From Desulfolutivibrio sulfodismutans DSM 3696 (GTDB lineage Bacteria; Desulfobacterota; Desulfovibrionia; Desulfovibrionales; Desulfovibrionaceae), in contig NZ_CP045504.1 in the NCBI RefSeq assembly GCF_013376455.1, forward strand, positions 1,839,501 through 1,903,500: a DNA stretch of 64,000 bases, read 5' to 3'. Position 1 is the stretch's first letter; every line of letters begins with the position of its first letter. A model generated the notes under the pieces. It did no database searches and was not told where the DNA came from. It worked only from the letters and a program-made list of their open reading frames with translations. The translations under genes and the position numbers were made by a program. Below, in pieces: positions 27,927-36,510 of this stretch.

Positions 27927-29042
27927 ATGGATCTGTCCTGCTACCCTGACAACCCCTATATCCTCCTGACCCCGGGGCCGCTGTCCACCTCCAAGTCCGT
28001 CAAGGCCGCCATGTTGCGCGACTGGTGCACCTGGGACGCGGACTACAATTCCATCGTCACCGACCTGCGCGAGCGTCTGGCGAAGATGGCCAGCGATACG
28101 CCGGACTACACCGCCACGCTCATGCAGGGCAGCGGCACCTTTTGCGTGGAATCCTGCATCGGCACGCTGATACCCGAAGGCGGCGCGCTGCTCGTCCCGG
28201 CCAACGGGGCCTACGGGGCGCGCATCGCCAAAATCGGCAGGATGCTGCGCATCCCGGTCATCGAGGAGGATTTCGGCGAAACCTCGCCGGTCGATCCGTC
28301 CCGCGTGGCCGAGCTTTTGGGCGCACATCCCGAGGTGACCCATGTGGCCGTGGTCCACTGCGAGACCACCACCGGCATGCTGAACCCCGTGGCCGAGATC
28401 GGCGCGGTGGCCAAGGCCGCCGGGAAGATCTACATCGTGGACGCCATGAGCAGTTTCGGCGGCATCCCCATGGACATGGCCGCCATCGGGGCCGACGCCC
28501 TGATCTCCAGCGCCAACAAGTGCATCCAGGGCGTTCCCGGCTTCGGGTTTGTCCTGGCCAGACGGGCGGTCATGGAGGCCTGCGCCGGACAGGCCCGGTC
28601 CTTGAGCCTCGATCTGTACGACCAGTGGCAGGCCATGGAGCGCGGCGGCGGCAAGTGGCGTTTCACCTCGCCGACCCATGTGGTGCGGGCCTTTGCCCAG
28701 GCCATGGACGAACTTGCCGCCGAGGGCGGCGTTGCGGCCCGTTTCGCCCGCTACAGGGCCAATCAGGCCGCCCTGGCGGACGGCATGGCGGCCCTTGGCT
28801 TCAGCACGCTGTTGCCCCGCTCCCTGCAATCGCCCATCATCACCTCGTTTCTCAATCCCGCCCACCCCGACTACGCCTTCAAGCCCTTCTACGAGCGGCT
28901 CAAGGCCAAGGGATTCGTCATTTATCCCGGCAAGGTGACCTCGGCCGACACCTTCCGCATCGGCAACATCGGCGAGGTCTATCCCGCCGACATCGAACGC
29001 CTTCTTGCGGCGGTCAGGCAGTCCATGTACTGGTCGGCGTAA
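27927..29042 (+). CDS. phnW: 2-Aminoethylphosphonate:pyruvate aminotransferase
   Basis: A 371-residue class-V PLP aminotransferase. It transfers the amino group of 2-AEP to pyruvate, giving phosphonoacetaldehyde and alanine. [18 protein letters not shown] opens the protein as in known Phn[30 protein letters not shown] and [15 protein letters not shown] (PLP lysine Lys198) follow. It starts five bases after the PbfA-like gene. Its product feeds PhnX. Confidence 0.95.
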   Translation: MDLSCYPDNPYILLTPGPLSTSKSVKAAMLRDWCTWDADYNSIVTDLRERLAKMASDTPDYTATLMQGSGTFCVESCIGTLIPEGGALLVPANGAYGARIAKIGRMLRIPVIEEDFGETSPVDPSRVAELLGAHPEVTHVAVVHCETTTGMLNPVAEIGAVAKAAGKIYIVDAMSSFGGIPMDMAAIGADALISSANKCIQGVPGFGFVLARRAVMEACAGQARSLSLDLYDQWQAMERGGGKWRFTSPTHVVRAFAQAMDELAAEGGVAARFARYRANQAALADGMAALGFSTLLPRSLQSPIITSFLNPAHPDYAFKPFYERLKAKGFVIYPGKVTSADTFRIGNIGEVYPADIERLLAAVRQSMYWSA

Positions 29043-29124
29043 CCCCGCCGTCGCCGCGCATCCATGATCCATACGGCCGTCCCGGCCTCTGCGGGGCGGC
29101 CGGAAAGGCCCGGGCCAAAAACGC

Positions 29125-29994
29125 ATGAACGCCGTCGTCCTTACCCTGGTGCTGCTTTCGGCGGTGCTCCACGTTCTGTGGAACACCCTGGTCAAGACCT
29201 GCGACGACCGGTTGTCTTTCGCCTGGCTGACCACGGTCCTGGGCGGCGCGTTCCTCATCCTTCCCTTCGGCTACGTGCGCCTTTTCGCCCCCGGCCATAT
29301 CGACGCGGATGTCTGGCTGTGGGCGGGCGTGTCCGGAGCGTTCCAGGCCCTGTACGTGATGCTCCTTTTCGCGGCCTACGGCCGGGCGGACCTGTCCGTG
29401 GTCTATCCGGTCAGCCGGGGCCTGGCCCCCCTGGCGGTGATGCTTTTTGCCGGAAGGTTCGTTGGCGACGCCGTGGGGCCGCTCCAGGCGACGGCCGTGG
29501 GGCTTGTGGTGGCGGGCACGGTGGCCGTGGGCCTGACCACCCGCAACGGGTTCGGCCGCATGTCCCGTTCGGGGCTTTTCCTGTGCCTGCTCACGGCCCT
29601 GGCCACGGCCGGGTATTCGCTGGTGGACCGCAAGGCCATGAGCCTTCGCCCGGCCCCCGGGGCCACGGAGTTTTTGTTTCTATCCTACCTGTTCCTGACG
29701 GCCGTTCTGACGCCCTGGGCCCTGATCCGGCGGGGCTGGCGCGGTCTTTTCTCCCAGTGGCGCGTCAATCGTCGCGACGTGATCCTGGTCTCGATTCTCA
29801 CCCCCCTGTCCTATCTGTGCATCGTGGCCGCCATGGGCATGGGCAACGTGGTGCTCATCACCGCCGGGCGCAACGTGGGAATCCTGTTCTCCACCCTGGC
29901 CGGGGCCTGGCTCTTGCGCGAACGGGTCACCCGGGGCCGGGTCTTCGGCACGGGCGTGATTTTTTGCGGGCTGGTGCTTCTCCTCCTCAACTAG
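29125..29994 (+). CDS. EamA/DMT-family transporter
   Basis: A 289-residue membrane protein with about ten hydrophobic spans in two repeated halves, the layout of the drug/metabolite transporter superfamily. The first half contains VLHVLWNTLVK and YPVSRGLAPLAVML, typical EamA signatures; the second contains VGILFSTLAGAWLLRERVT. It lies 82 bases after phnW on the same strand, so it may move a substrate or by-product of phosphonate breakdown (for example an amino acid or amine), but nothing in the sequence fixes this. Confidence 0.85.
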   Translation: MNAVVLTLVLLSAVLHVLWNTLVKTCDDRLSFAWLTTVLGGAFLILPFGYVRLFAPGHIDADVWLWAGVSGAFQALYVMLLFAAYGRADLSVVYPVSRGLAPLAVMLFAGRFVGDAVGPLQATAVGLVVAGTVAVGLTTRNGFGRMSRSGLFLCLLTALATAGYSLVDRKAMSLRPAPGATEFLFLSYLFLTAVLTPWALIRRGWRGLFSQWRVNRRDVILVSILTPLSYLCIVAAMGMGNVVLITAGRNVGILFSTLAGAWLLRERVTRGRVFGTGVIFCGLVLLLLN

Positions 29995-30154
29995 CCAGCA
30001 ACGCCTGCCCTGGTTGCGTCATCTCTTTCCAACCGGGTGCGTCCTGCGGCGAAATCCCGCAACACGTCGCATCAGCCGCACGGTTCTGCGCCTGCATCTG
30101 GTGCTCGCGGGCGGCGTTTTCAAGCCTGTTCCGGATAACGTCCAGACGGGACAT
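29987..30154 (-). CDS. Possible 55-residue hypothetical protein
   Basis: On the minus strand, an ATG at 30154 has AAGGA about eight bases upstream. It encodes a polar peptide starting MSRLDVIRNRLENAAREHQM, helical and Gln-rich, with a CC pair near residue 31. The stop overlaps the 3' end of the transporter gene. No family is recognised. Evidence is limited to the ribosome site and non-repetitive composition. Confidence 0.3.
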   Translation of the reverse strand: MSRLDVIRNRLENAAREHQMQAQNRAADATCCGISPQDAPGWKEMTQPGQALLAS

Positions 30155-30450
30155 CGCCTGATCCTTCATGATTCTTGCCCAATGCGACGCATCTTCGCCT
30201 CCAGTCGAACGCCGCTTATACATGGCGCATGTATCGGATGAAGCATGGGCACGAATGGGGATGGCCATGCTTTCCTTTCAGGGCTTTCCCGTGGTATCGT
30301 CCCGAAACCCCATGCACTCCCGATACGCGACAGACCGCCTGAGCGCCCGTGAGGCGGCCCCGTAGGGCGCTCCATGAGGGAATCTGATGGAAAAGCCCCC
30401 GACGCCTTCCTTGAACATGCCGATATCATACAGAAATAAGGAGATACCCC
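30155..30450. other. Intergenic region, nothing recognised
   Basis: About 296 bases between a doubtful small gene and the HTH/AbrB-like gene. Only the ribosome site AAGGAGATA just before 30451 is recognised. No terminator is evident for the phosphonate operon. Confidence 0.4.
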
Positions 30451-30768
30451 ATGCCCCGTGAATCGAAATTCGACGCCGTGACGCTTCGTGCCCTCATCAA
30501 CGAAGGAAAATCCGCCCAGCAGATCATGGACGCCCTCGGCGTCAAAAAGCCCATGCTGAAGGCGTATGTGGCGCGGCTGATGATGCTGGATGAAAAATTC
30601 TACAAGATCGCAGGCATGGACGGCCGGGCCGCGAGCGGCTCGCCGGAGTTCAAAAAGACCGGCCTGCACCTGGGGGCGACCCTGCTGAATAATTACGGTT
30701 TCAGCGAAGGGGATGCGTTCCGGGTTTCGTCGCCCGAGGCCGGGAAGATCGTGTTGGAGAAGGTTTAG
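30451..30768 (+). CDS. Small HTH plus AbrB-like protein, intact copy of a locally repeated gene
   Basis: A 105-residue protein; AAGGAGATA lies upstream of the ATG. Residues 10-50 look like a helix-turn-helix (LINEGKSAQQIMDALGVKKP). Residues 70-105 (GLHLGATLLNNYGFSEGDAF, then a final strand GKIVLEKV) resemble the swapped-hairpin AbrB fold. It may be a DNA-binding regulator. Two decayed copies of the same gene occur at 36200-36487 and 37618-37754, sharing the GLHLSAALL and DAFR/GKIVL blocks, so the gene has been duplicated within this accessory region. Exact family not recognised. Confidence 0.65.
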   Translation: MPRESKFDAVTLRALINEGKSAQQIMDALGVKKPMLKAYVARLMMLDEKFYKIAGMDGRAASGSPEFKKTGLHLGATLLNNYGFSEGDAFRVSSPEAGKIVLEKV

Positions 30769-30941
30769 CCTACAACTTTTATGTGCATATGGCGAAAAGA
30801 GGCCCACTTCGTCCTGGGAAGTTGGTTGGCGCGGGTCATTTCCTTCACATTGGCGACCTTCTCCCAGCACCTTACCGGCGTGCCACCCTATCCAGCCAGG
30901 GTGTCAAGAGAAGCAACCCAAGGGAACCCGTCATGTCTCCC

Positions 30942-32972
30942 CTAGGAAAACCTTTTCTTCAGAACGTCGATCATTGTCGGACTCAACTGCTTGAAAAGTT
31001 CTGCATTGCACGACGGGTACGAATTTGTTTTATGAGCAGGAGAACCATACAAGCCGCTTTGTAAGGATGGAAACGGCCCATATCCTGTCACTTGCGGCCA
31101 TTTGATAGTCAGATCCAAAGCGCCGTTCTGCGCTCGACTAGGATCCATTGTCTCGAGAGCAATACCCTTGTAGTTGGCAAGATTCGGCGTATTAGGAGTC
31201 ATGTTATTCTGCAGTATTTGTTCCGTTGCAATGGAGTAATAACGTGATGTTGCGGCTGGCGTTCCATCAGCCACCGCCGGATCGACGTTGGTTGCAACGA
31301 TGGACACGGTATAGTCTGTGTTCAGGTGTATCGTGAATGTTCGAAACTGTTGGGGAAAATCCCTTAGTGAAGAGGTTTCGACTTGCCAAAAGCCATTTTG
31401 AGGGGTGTTGGTATTGGGTGATGGAAATGCTTTGATTGTATTAAAATGGCGATGCCCCGATATCCACATGAGAAGATTCGGAGTGTTCCAGAGTTCGTTC
31501 ACTAACCCGTTCAAAGAGACGGCATTGTGTTCCGTGGCGTTCGGGTCTTTGTCAGACTCCCACCATTCCATATCGGAACCGATGGGGGAAACACCGATCG
31601 GTATGTGGGCGGCGATGATCATCAACTGGTTGGCCGTCTGGCCAGCAGCAAGCTCATCCTGAAGCCAGCCCCACCGTTCGGCGTCAAGGAATCCATGTGC
31701 GTGAAAATCGTGGGAGCCGTCGGTATCCGACTGGGTATCATCCAGCACGATAATCTTAAGCGGTATATCGGACTTCGGGACAAAACTATAACAGGCAAAA
31801 CCCTTTTCAATTTTTGAAGGGTCGACCAGATTGAAGCCGTGGCCGATTGGCGTTGTGGCTGTATGAAAAAATTCCTGCATCCATTGGGTCTTCGTCACCG
31901 CGTAGCGAGCACTGTCCGCCGTGACAGTCGGAGGCGAAGAGTACTGTCCAATGGGTCCAGCCTTGACAATTGCGCCGTCAGCGGTTGCCCCGTCGAGCAC
32001 GCCCATGTAATCGGACCGCTCTTTCAGGCTGGCCGAGACATCGTACATGCATGGGAATAGCGCCCCTGCATCGACAGGGGCTAACAATCCGGAAGCCATG
32101 ACGTTACCGGTGATATACGATTGCCGAAGGCCGAGGGTGCTATCGGCGTCGACCGGGAGGGTACCTATCCAGAAATGATCATGGTTGCCAAGAGTCTGAT
32201 ACCAGGGGATGGATGGGTCGAGCCCGGCGGCCTGGAACGTCTTTTGGTAGTCAATGGTCAGGTTCCCTCGCAGGTCGCCGGAACAGGGTGTAATGACCTT
32301 GCCGTCTATGACGTCAATATACCATCTCAACTCGTTGTGTTGCGAAGTATTGCTTACATCTCCCAAGGATATGCCGAAATCGAACGGCGTTGTCTTGTGA
32401 AGCGCGTTTATCGTTTGGATGGCGGCATCGAGAACCTGGGTCGTACACATCATAACAGGAGAATATATTGAAGAATTTGCAAAACAAAAGGGATCAACCT
32501 GCTGCGTAGAGATGAGCTGGTTCGGGGATTCCTTGTCGGTGATATGGACATCGGTGAAGGAAAAGAAACTTGAGAGTTGGTGTCGTCTTTGCGGTGAAGC
32601 ATTGCTGTATCCGTTCGGCATGATATCGGTTCGCTGCACGTTCTCGAGCCCAGGGCCAAACGTAGAGTTGCCGTAGCCGTACGTACTGTACTGGGATATC
32701 TGCGGAAGCTGGGACGCCGTGAGCCCCGGCGAGATGGCGGGGAAAACCAGCACCCGGTCTTTCGTCGTAAGGACAGTGGCATCAATCGGGTAGGTTGGAG
32801 CCTGACCGCTGACAGAGGCCTCAGATGAGCCTGAAGTCGATCTGCCCAGATAGAGAGCTGCGGCCATTCCAACGGAATATTTCATGAACTTCCGCCGCGT
32901 GATGGGCTTGACCATATTCAAGTCGTCGCTTGGCAAAATACCGCCAGGCCTTTTTGAATCCCCTTTTGCCAT
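30942..32972 (-). CDS. Tat-exported metallophosphoesterase (TIGR03768-like)
   Basis: A 676-residue protein. The N-terminus has a twin-arginine signal (ITRRKFMKYSVGMAAALYLG), so it is folded in the cytoplasm and exported. The calcineurin-like phosphoesterase motifs are spaced through the chain: FTDVHITD, then GISLGDVSNT, LGNHDHFW, AAHIPIG and ISGHRHFN. Together they give the D-x-H, G-D, G-N-H-D and G-H-x-H metal ligands. Long insertions make it larger than a typical phosphatase, as in the TIGR03768 family. Substrate unknown. Codon use is less GC-biased than the core genes. It stands convergent to the small HTH gene. Confidence 0.85.
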   Translation of the reverse strand: MAKGDSKRPGGILPSDDLNMVKPITRRKFMKYSVGMAAALYLGRSTSGSSEASVSGQAPTYPIDATVLTTKDRVLVFPAISPGLTASQLPQISQYSTYGYGNSTFGPGLENVQRTDIMPNGYSNASPQRRHQLSSFFSFTDVHITDKESPNQLISTQQVDPFCFANSSIYSPVMMCTTQVLDAAIQTINALHKTTPFDFGISLGDVSNTSQHNELRWYIDVIDGKVITPCSGDLRGNLTIDYQKTFQAAGLDPSIPWYQTLGNHDHFWIGTLPVDADSTLGLRQSYITGNVMASGLLAPVDAGALFPCMYDVSASLKERSDYMGVLDGATADGAIVKAGPIGQYSSPPTVTADSARYAVTKTQWMQEFFHTATTPIGHGFNLVDPSKIEKGFACYSFVPKSDIPLKIIVLDDTQSDTDGSHDFHAHGFLDAERWGWLQDELAAGQTANQLMIIAAHIPIGVSPIGSDMEWWESDKDPNATEHNAVSLNGLVNELWNTPNLLMWISGHRHFNTIKAFPSPNTNTPQNGFWQVETSSLRDFPQQFRTFTIHLNTDYTVSIVATNVDPAVADGTPAATSRYYSIATEQILQNNMTPNTPNLANYKGIALETMDPSRAQNGALDLTIKWPQVTGYGPFPSLQSGLYGSPAHKTNSYPSCNAELFKQLSPTMIDVLKKRFS

Positions 32973-33242
32973 GACTTCCTCTTTCGACCGATCATTTTAT
33001 GCAGCCACTCGTAAACGACCAGCACACATGAACTGAAGCATTTATCCTTATCATATTTAAAGACATTGAAGTTGCTTACGTAGCGATGACAAGCAACTAT
33101 TTTAAACTCGAGAGACGTTTTCTAAGCAACGGTTATTGAACAGACAGCCTCCCGGGTCACACCGTGGGGCTCTATTTGTTCTCGGAGGGTGGGGGCCTCT
33201 TCGGTTGTCGCCTTTTCCCACACCAGTCACTCTTTCCCTACT

Positions 33243-34085
33243 CTATGGATTTTGCTTGGCAGGAACCGTTTCGTCCATAGCCAAGAAGGTCAAGACGATC
33301 CGGGTGAAGGCGGCTGGCGCTTCAAATTGCAAATGGTGCGTTCCACCTTTGAACTGAACCAACCAGGCGCCAGGGATAAGACTCGCCAAAATCTTTGAGC
33401 TCTTGGTGCCCACGACAGTATCCGCCGTTCCTACCAGCAACATGACCTGATTCTTGATCTGCGCCATCTTTTTCAAAGGGGTCTTCCAGCCCATGGCAGC
33501 CTGAATTTGTTTTTTTATCGTAGGATTATCAGGCAAAGCTATGTGCTTGAAAACATCGGCAACGGCTTTTCCATCTGTTGAAGTGGCGTGGATGATAGCC
33601 TTGTTGATGCGATCAGGAAAGTAAAGAAGCAAATTTTGTGTGGTCACGCTCGATTGAGAATACCCAAGCACGTTTGTTTTTTGGACTCCAAGTGCATCCA
33701 ACAAGCCAATAACGTCTTGAGCGAAAAGACGATACGTGAATTGTTGGCCATTATCCGTAGAATACCCCATTCCCCGGTTGTCCATGACGATCAATTGATA
33801 CTTTTTCGACGCCTCTTCGATTAATTCAGGGACCCAGCTCTCCATCGTGCCGCCAAGCCCGGTAAGCAACAGCAGTGGTTCACCGGAACCGACCAACTTG
33901 TACCCGATTTTGATCCCGTTGGCGTTTATCTGGTAAATGTCGTGGCCTTTGGCATCTACCGCTACCTTTTCACCCACGGGGACGATGTCCTTGGCCCAAG
34001 AGAAAGAAGTGCTGATCCCCAAAAGTATCATCAGCAGACACGAAACGCAGAGGGTGACTCCTGTGAGTCTGAAACGATGGAGCAT
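33243..34085 (-). CDS. Secreted alpha/beta hydrolase
   Basis: About 280 residues from the ATG at 34085, which has GAGGA upstream and starts a signal peptide (LCVSCLLMILLGISTSFSWA). The alpha/beta hydrolase pattern is clear: LLLLTGLGGTMESW oxyanion region, VMDNRGMGYS, nucleophile elbow LGYSQSS, the late acid in LVGTADTVV, and the His in FKGGTHHLQ. The elbow is G-x-S-x-S rather than the usual G-x-S-x-G. Likely an esterase or haloperoxidase-like hydrolase acting outside the cytoplasm; substrate unknown. Located between two other predicted exported hydrolases, each transcribed separately. Confidence 0.82.
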   Translation of the reverse strand: MLHRFRLTGVTLCVSCLLMILLGISTSFSWAKDIVPVGEKVAVDAKGHDIYQINANGIKIGYKLVGSGEPLLLLTGLGGTMESWVPELIEEASKKYQLIVMDNRGMGYSTDNGQQFTYRLFAQDVIGLLDALGVQKTNVLGYSQSSVTTQNLLLYFPDRINKAIIHATSTDGKAVADVFKHIALPDNPTIKKQIQAAMGWKTPLKKMAQIKNQVMLLVGTADTVVGTKSSKILASLIPGAWLVQFKGGTHHLQFEAPAAFTRIVLTFLAMDETVPAKQNP

Positions 34086-34426
34086 ATTATCCTCATTCCT
34101 GAAGAGGCAATTGATATTCTGGGAAATCCTGGTCCGCCTCATTGGGAAATCCTGGCGCGTGAAGAGTGGTGACTTTCCTGCTCACGTTCTCTGGCCACGT
34201 AACAATAGATTACACGCATGTGCAAGGGCGTTGACAAGGGCGTCACTTTTCGGCGCTGATTTTCTTGGCCTTCAAGATGTCGAACGGCGGCGTCCATGGA
34301 TGAGTCGGGAGTTGTCGTTTCCCCGCCCCGGCCCTTCCCCAGGACCGGCCTCTACCGCCCCCAAAATCTGTGCGATGAGAAGCCTCGTTCTTCACGTCAG
34401 CGAATTGGGCAACCCGGCGACAGGCT
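34086..34426. other. Intergenic region, nothing recognised
   Basis: About 340 bases between the alpha/beta hydrolase start and the cyclase-family stop. It should contain the hydrolase promoter, but no clear -35/-10 pair, RNA gene or repeat was seen. Confidence 0.35.
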
Positions 34427-35257
34427 TCACGGCAGGATGGCGAACACCCGGGCCGGGAATCCCGACCCCTCCTTCGGCTTGGGAAACGTCGCCACGACCA
34501 GCGCGCCGGATTCCGGAACCTCGTCCAGGTGCGCCAAAAGCTCGATCTGATAGCGATTGCGGCCCAGAATGTAGGCCTCCAGGGAATAGTCATTGCGCGA
34601 TGTCGCCGCGCCCGGGTCCGTGTCCGTCGTCTCGTGGCCCGACGCCGTGACGCCGCGCTCCTCATAGAGATACCGCAGCACCTCCAGGCTCCAGCCGGGC
34701 GTGTGGGAGATGCCGCCCGCGTCCTTGTTCTGCATGGCGGCCATGTCCGGCCAGCGTGCGGACCAGTCCGTGCGCAGGGCCACGAACGCCCCCCGGGGGA
34801 TCTGGCCGTGGCGCGTCTCCCAGGCCCGGACGTCGTCCATGGTCACGGTGTAGTCGGGGTTTTTGGCCGCCGCCTCATGCACGTCCAGGACCACCAGCGG
34901 CAGGAGCATCTCCTTGACGTCGATCTGATCCACGGTGCGAAGCCCTTGCACGAAATGCGCCGGGGGGTCGACATGGGTGCCCCACTGCCCCACATGCGTG
35001 AAAAGCTGGGCATAAAACCCGCTGCCCTTGGTCCCCTGGCCCGGTTCATACCCATAGACCGTCTGGCGCGTCTCGTCGGGAAAGCCCGGCCAATGCGGAA
35101 TCCCCGGCGCGAAGGCATGCGTCAGGTCCACGAAACGTTTGCTAGCGATGACTGTCCAGGCGTCGGCCAGGGTCAGGCCGTCCGCCGCCGGGCAGGCGGT
35201 CGCCGAGGCCAGGGCAAGGCAGATTGCCAGGGGGAGAAGGAGCGTTTTTGCGGACAT
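34427..35257 (-). CDS. Exported cyclase-family protein (kynurenine-formamidase-like)
   Basis: About 276 residues from the ATG at 35257, with GGAGG upstream and a signal peptide (LLLPLAICLALASATACPA). The PF04199 cyclase family pattern is visible: FVDLTHAFAPGIPHWPG near the N-terminus, and THVGQWGTHVDPPAHF, which supplies the H-x(3)-H-x-D metal ligands of this family. A late ASGHETTDTDPG segment corresponds to the conserved substrate loop. Members hydrolyse cyclic amides or formamides; the exported location here is less common. Substrate unknown. Separated from hicB by 147 bases. Confidence 0.85.
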   Translation of the reverse strand: MSAKTLLLPLAICLALASATACPAADGLTLADAWTVIASKRFVDLTHAFAPGIPHWPGFPDETRQTVYGYEPGQGTKGSGFYAQLFTHVGQWGTHVDPPAHFVQGLRTVDQIDVKEMLLPLVVLDVHEAAAKNPDYTVTMDDVRAWETRHGQIPRGAFVALRTDWSARWPDMAAMQNKDAGGISHTPGWSLEVLRYLYEERGVTASGHETTDTDPGAATSRNDYSLEAYILGRNRYQIELLAHLDEVPESGALVVATFPKPKEGSGFPARVFAILP

Positions 35258-35404
35258 GGGAAGCGCCTCCGTATGGCGAGGGACAAGACGGCGATGCGTC
35301 AGGGATGTCCGTGCGTAGCGGAGTACGGTGAGAAAAGAAAGCTTGGCGATGGCGATAGGGACGACACGGATACTCGACAGCAAACATACGTCACATGCGC
35401 CATA

Positions 35405-35749
35405 TTACGCCTTGATCGCCTCCCTCGCGGCCCGTTCCAGGGTCTCGGCGGCAAAGGCGTTCAGGCTTTTTCCCGTCACTTTGGCGGCGGATTCCGCCAG
35501 ACGGTGAATTTCAGGCGAAACCCGGACCATGAAGCGGCCGGAATAGGGTTTTTCGGGGGGCTTGCCGATCTCCGCACAGGTGGCCAGATAATCGTCCACC
35601 GCCTCCTGAAAGGCTAGGCGCAACTCGTCAACGGAACGGCCGGTGAAGTGAATCACGTCGCGTATTCCGGAAATTTCCCCATGAAAGGCGTCGTCGCCAG
35701 ACTCGAATTCAAACGTCCCAAGATAGCCTTTGTACTGAAACGCGTTCAT
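35405..35749 (-). CDS. hicB: HicB-family antitoxin
   Basis: A 114-residue protein starting MNAFQYKGYLG. The N-terminal part is the partial RNase H-like HicB fold (FHGEISGIRDVIHFTG, then SVDELRLAFQEAVDDYL). The C-terminal part is a ribbon-helix-helix DNA-binding segment (GRFMVRVSPEIHRLAE, then GKSLNAFAAETLERAA). It neutralises HicA and represses the operon. Its start overlaps the hicA stop by four bases (ATGA). Confidence 0.9.
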   Translation of the reverse strand: MNAFQYKGYLGTFEFESGDDAFHGEISGIRDVIHFTGRSVDELRLAFQEAVDDYLATCAEIGKPPEKPYSGRFMVRVSPEIHRLAESAAKVTGKSLNAFAAETLERAAREAIKA

Positions 35750-36003
35750 TGTTCGATCTCCATTTCGCACAGGAATCGGCGCACGGACTTGACCGCGCCC
35801 TTGTCCAGAACCGGCCTGGGGTGCGGCCGGTGAATGCGCAGGATGGCCCCGTCCGCCGAGACGAAGCGGACGCGCGACCCGTCGCCTTCAAGTTTTCGGC
35901 AGCCAAGCGCGAGTAAAAGCGCCTCCACGGCGGACCATGCGATATCGCCCCGCTCGGGCTTGGCGAGGATGGCTTCAAGTGTCCTGCGAAGCCGACTATT
36001 CAT
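35746..36003 (-). CDS. hicA: HicA-family toxin
   Basis: An 85-residue protein. HicA toxins are small double-stranded-RNA-binding-like mRNA interferases. The segment GDGSRVRFV, then LRIHRPHPRP and LDKGAVKSVRRFL, matches the HicA subfamily in which the usual G-S-H becomes G-S-R. The His residues at 58 and 61 may then be the important ones. It is the first gene of the pair and overlaps hicB by four bases. The promoter lies in the short AT-rich stretch just after 36003. Confidence 0.88.
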   Translation of the reverse strand: MNSRLRRTLEAILAKPERGDIAWSAVEALLLALGCRKLEGDGSRVRFVSADGAILRIHRPHPRPVLDKGAVKSVRRFLCEMEIEQ

Positions 36004-36199
36004 GTTTTTATGATATCATTCTATGATGCGAAGTCAAGTTTTCAAGATCGTGTGGATGGATGGCGGGCCGTAATCAGGGTTTCAGCGGTAGCAAAGATGG
36101 GCTGCGCCTGGGGCGCAGACCGGAATCCAAAAAGAAACGCCGGATTCGCTTCCGCGATATTGACCAGGGTGGACGCTCTCCATAGTATCCGAAATATCC

Positions 36200-36487
36200 T
36201 CGGCCGTCGGCCGAGCCGAGGGGAAAGCCGCCCGGCGGATCATGGATGCTTTCGGGGTCACAAAGCCGATGGTGAAATCCTCTCTGGCGCGGTTGATCCA
36301 GTTGGAGGAGCAGTTTTACACAATCAATGGCATGGAAGGCCGGGCCGTGAGTGGTTCGCCAAACATTATAAAGACCGGGCTGCACCTGAGTGCGGCCCTG
36401 TTGAGAACGGGCCGCTTCAGCGAAAAGGATGTTTTTCGGGTTTGGGTGACGGATGAGGGGAAGATGGTGTTGGGGCAGAAGCGGTAA
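36200..36487 (+). pseudogene. Decayed copy 2 of the HTH/AbrB-like small gene
   Basis: Reading in the frame of the ATG at 36242, codons from 36200 give EGKAARRIMDAFGVTKPMV and, later, GLHLSAALL and a final strand ending GKMVLGQKR. These align along their length with the intact protein at 30451-30768. Upstream of 36200 the similarity fades and no start codon with a ribosome site is seen, so the copy is probably 5'-damaged. A short protein from 36242 could still be made, but would lack the first half of the HTH. Confidence 0.6.
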
Positions 36488-36510
36488 GGATATGGGGGGA
36501 GGCTTGGCGC

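Noticed and set aside
26654-27928. Long minus-strand frame opposite the PbfA-like gene
   Set aside because: Shadow frame. The plus strand has the full PLP-enzyme pattern and an operon position.
29987-30268. A 93-codon reading of the doubtful small gene from an upstream start
   Set aside because: The ribosome site supports only the shorter 55-residue version starting at 30154; even that is weak.
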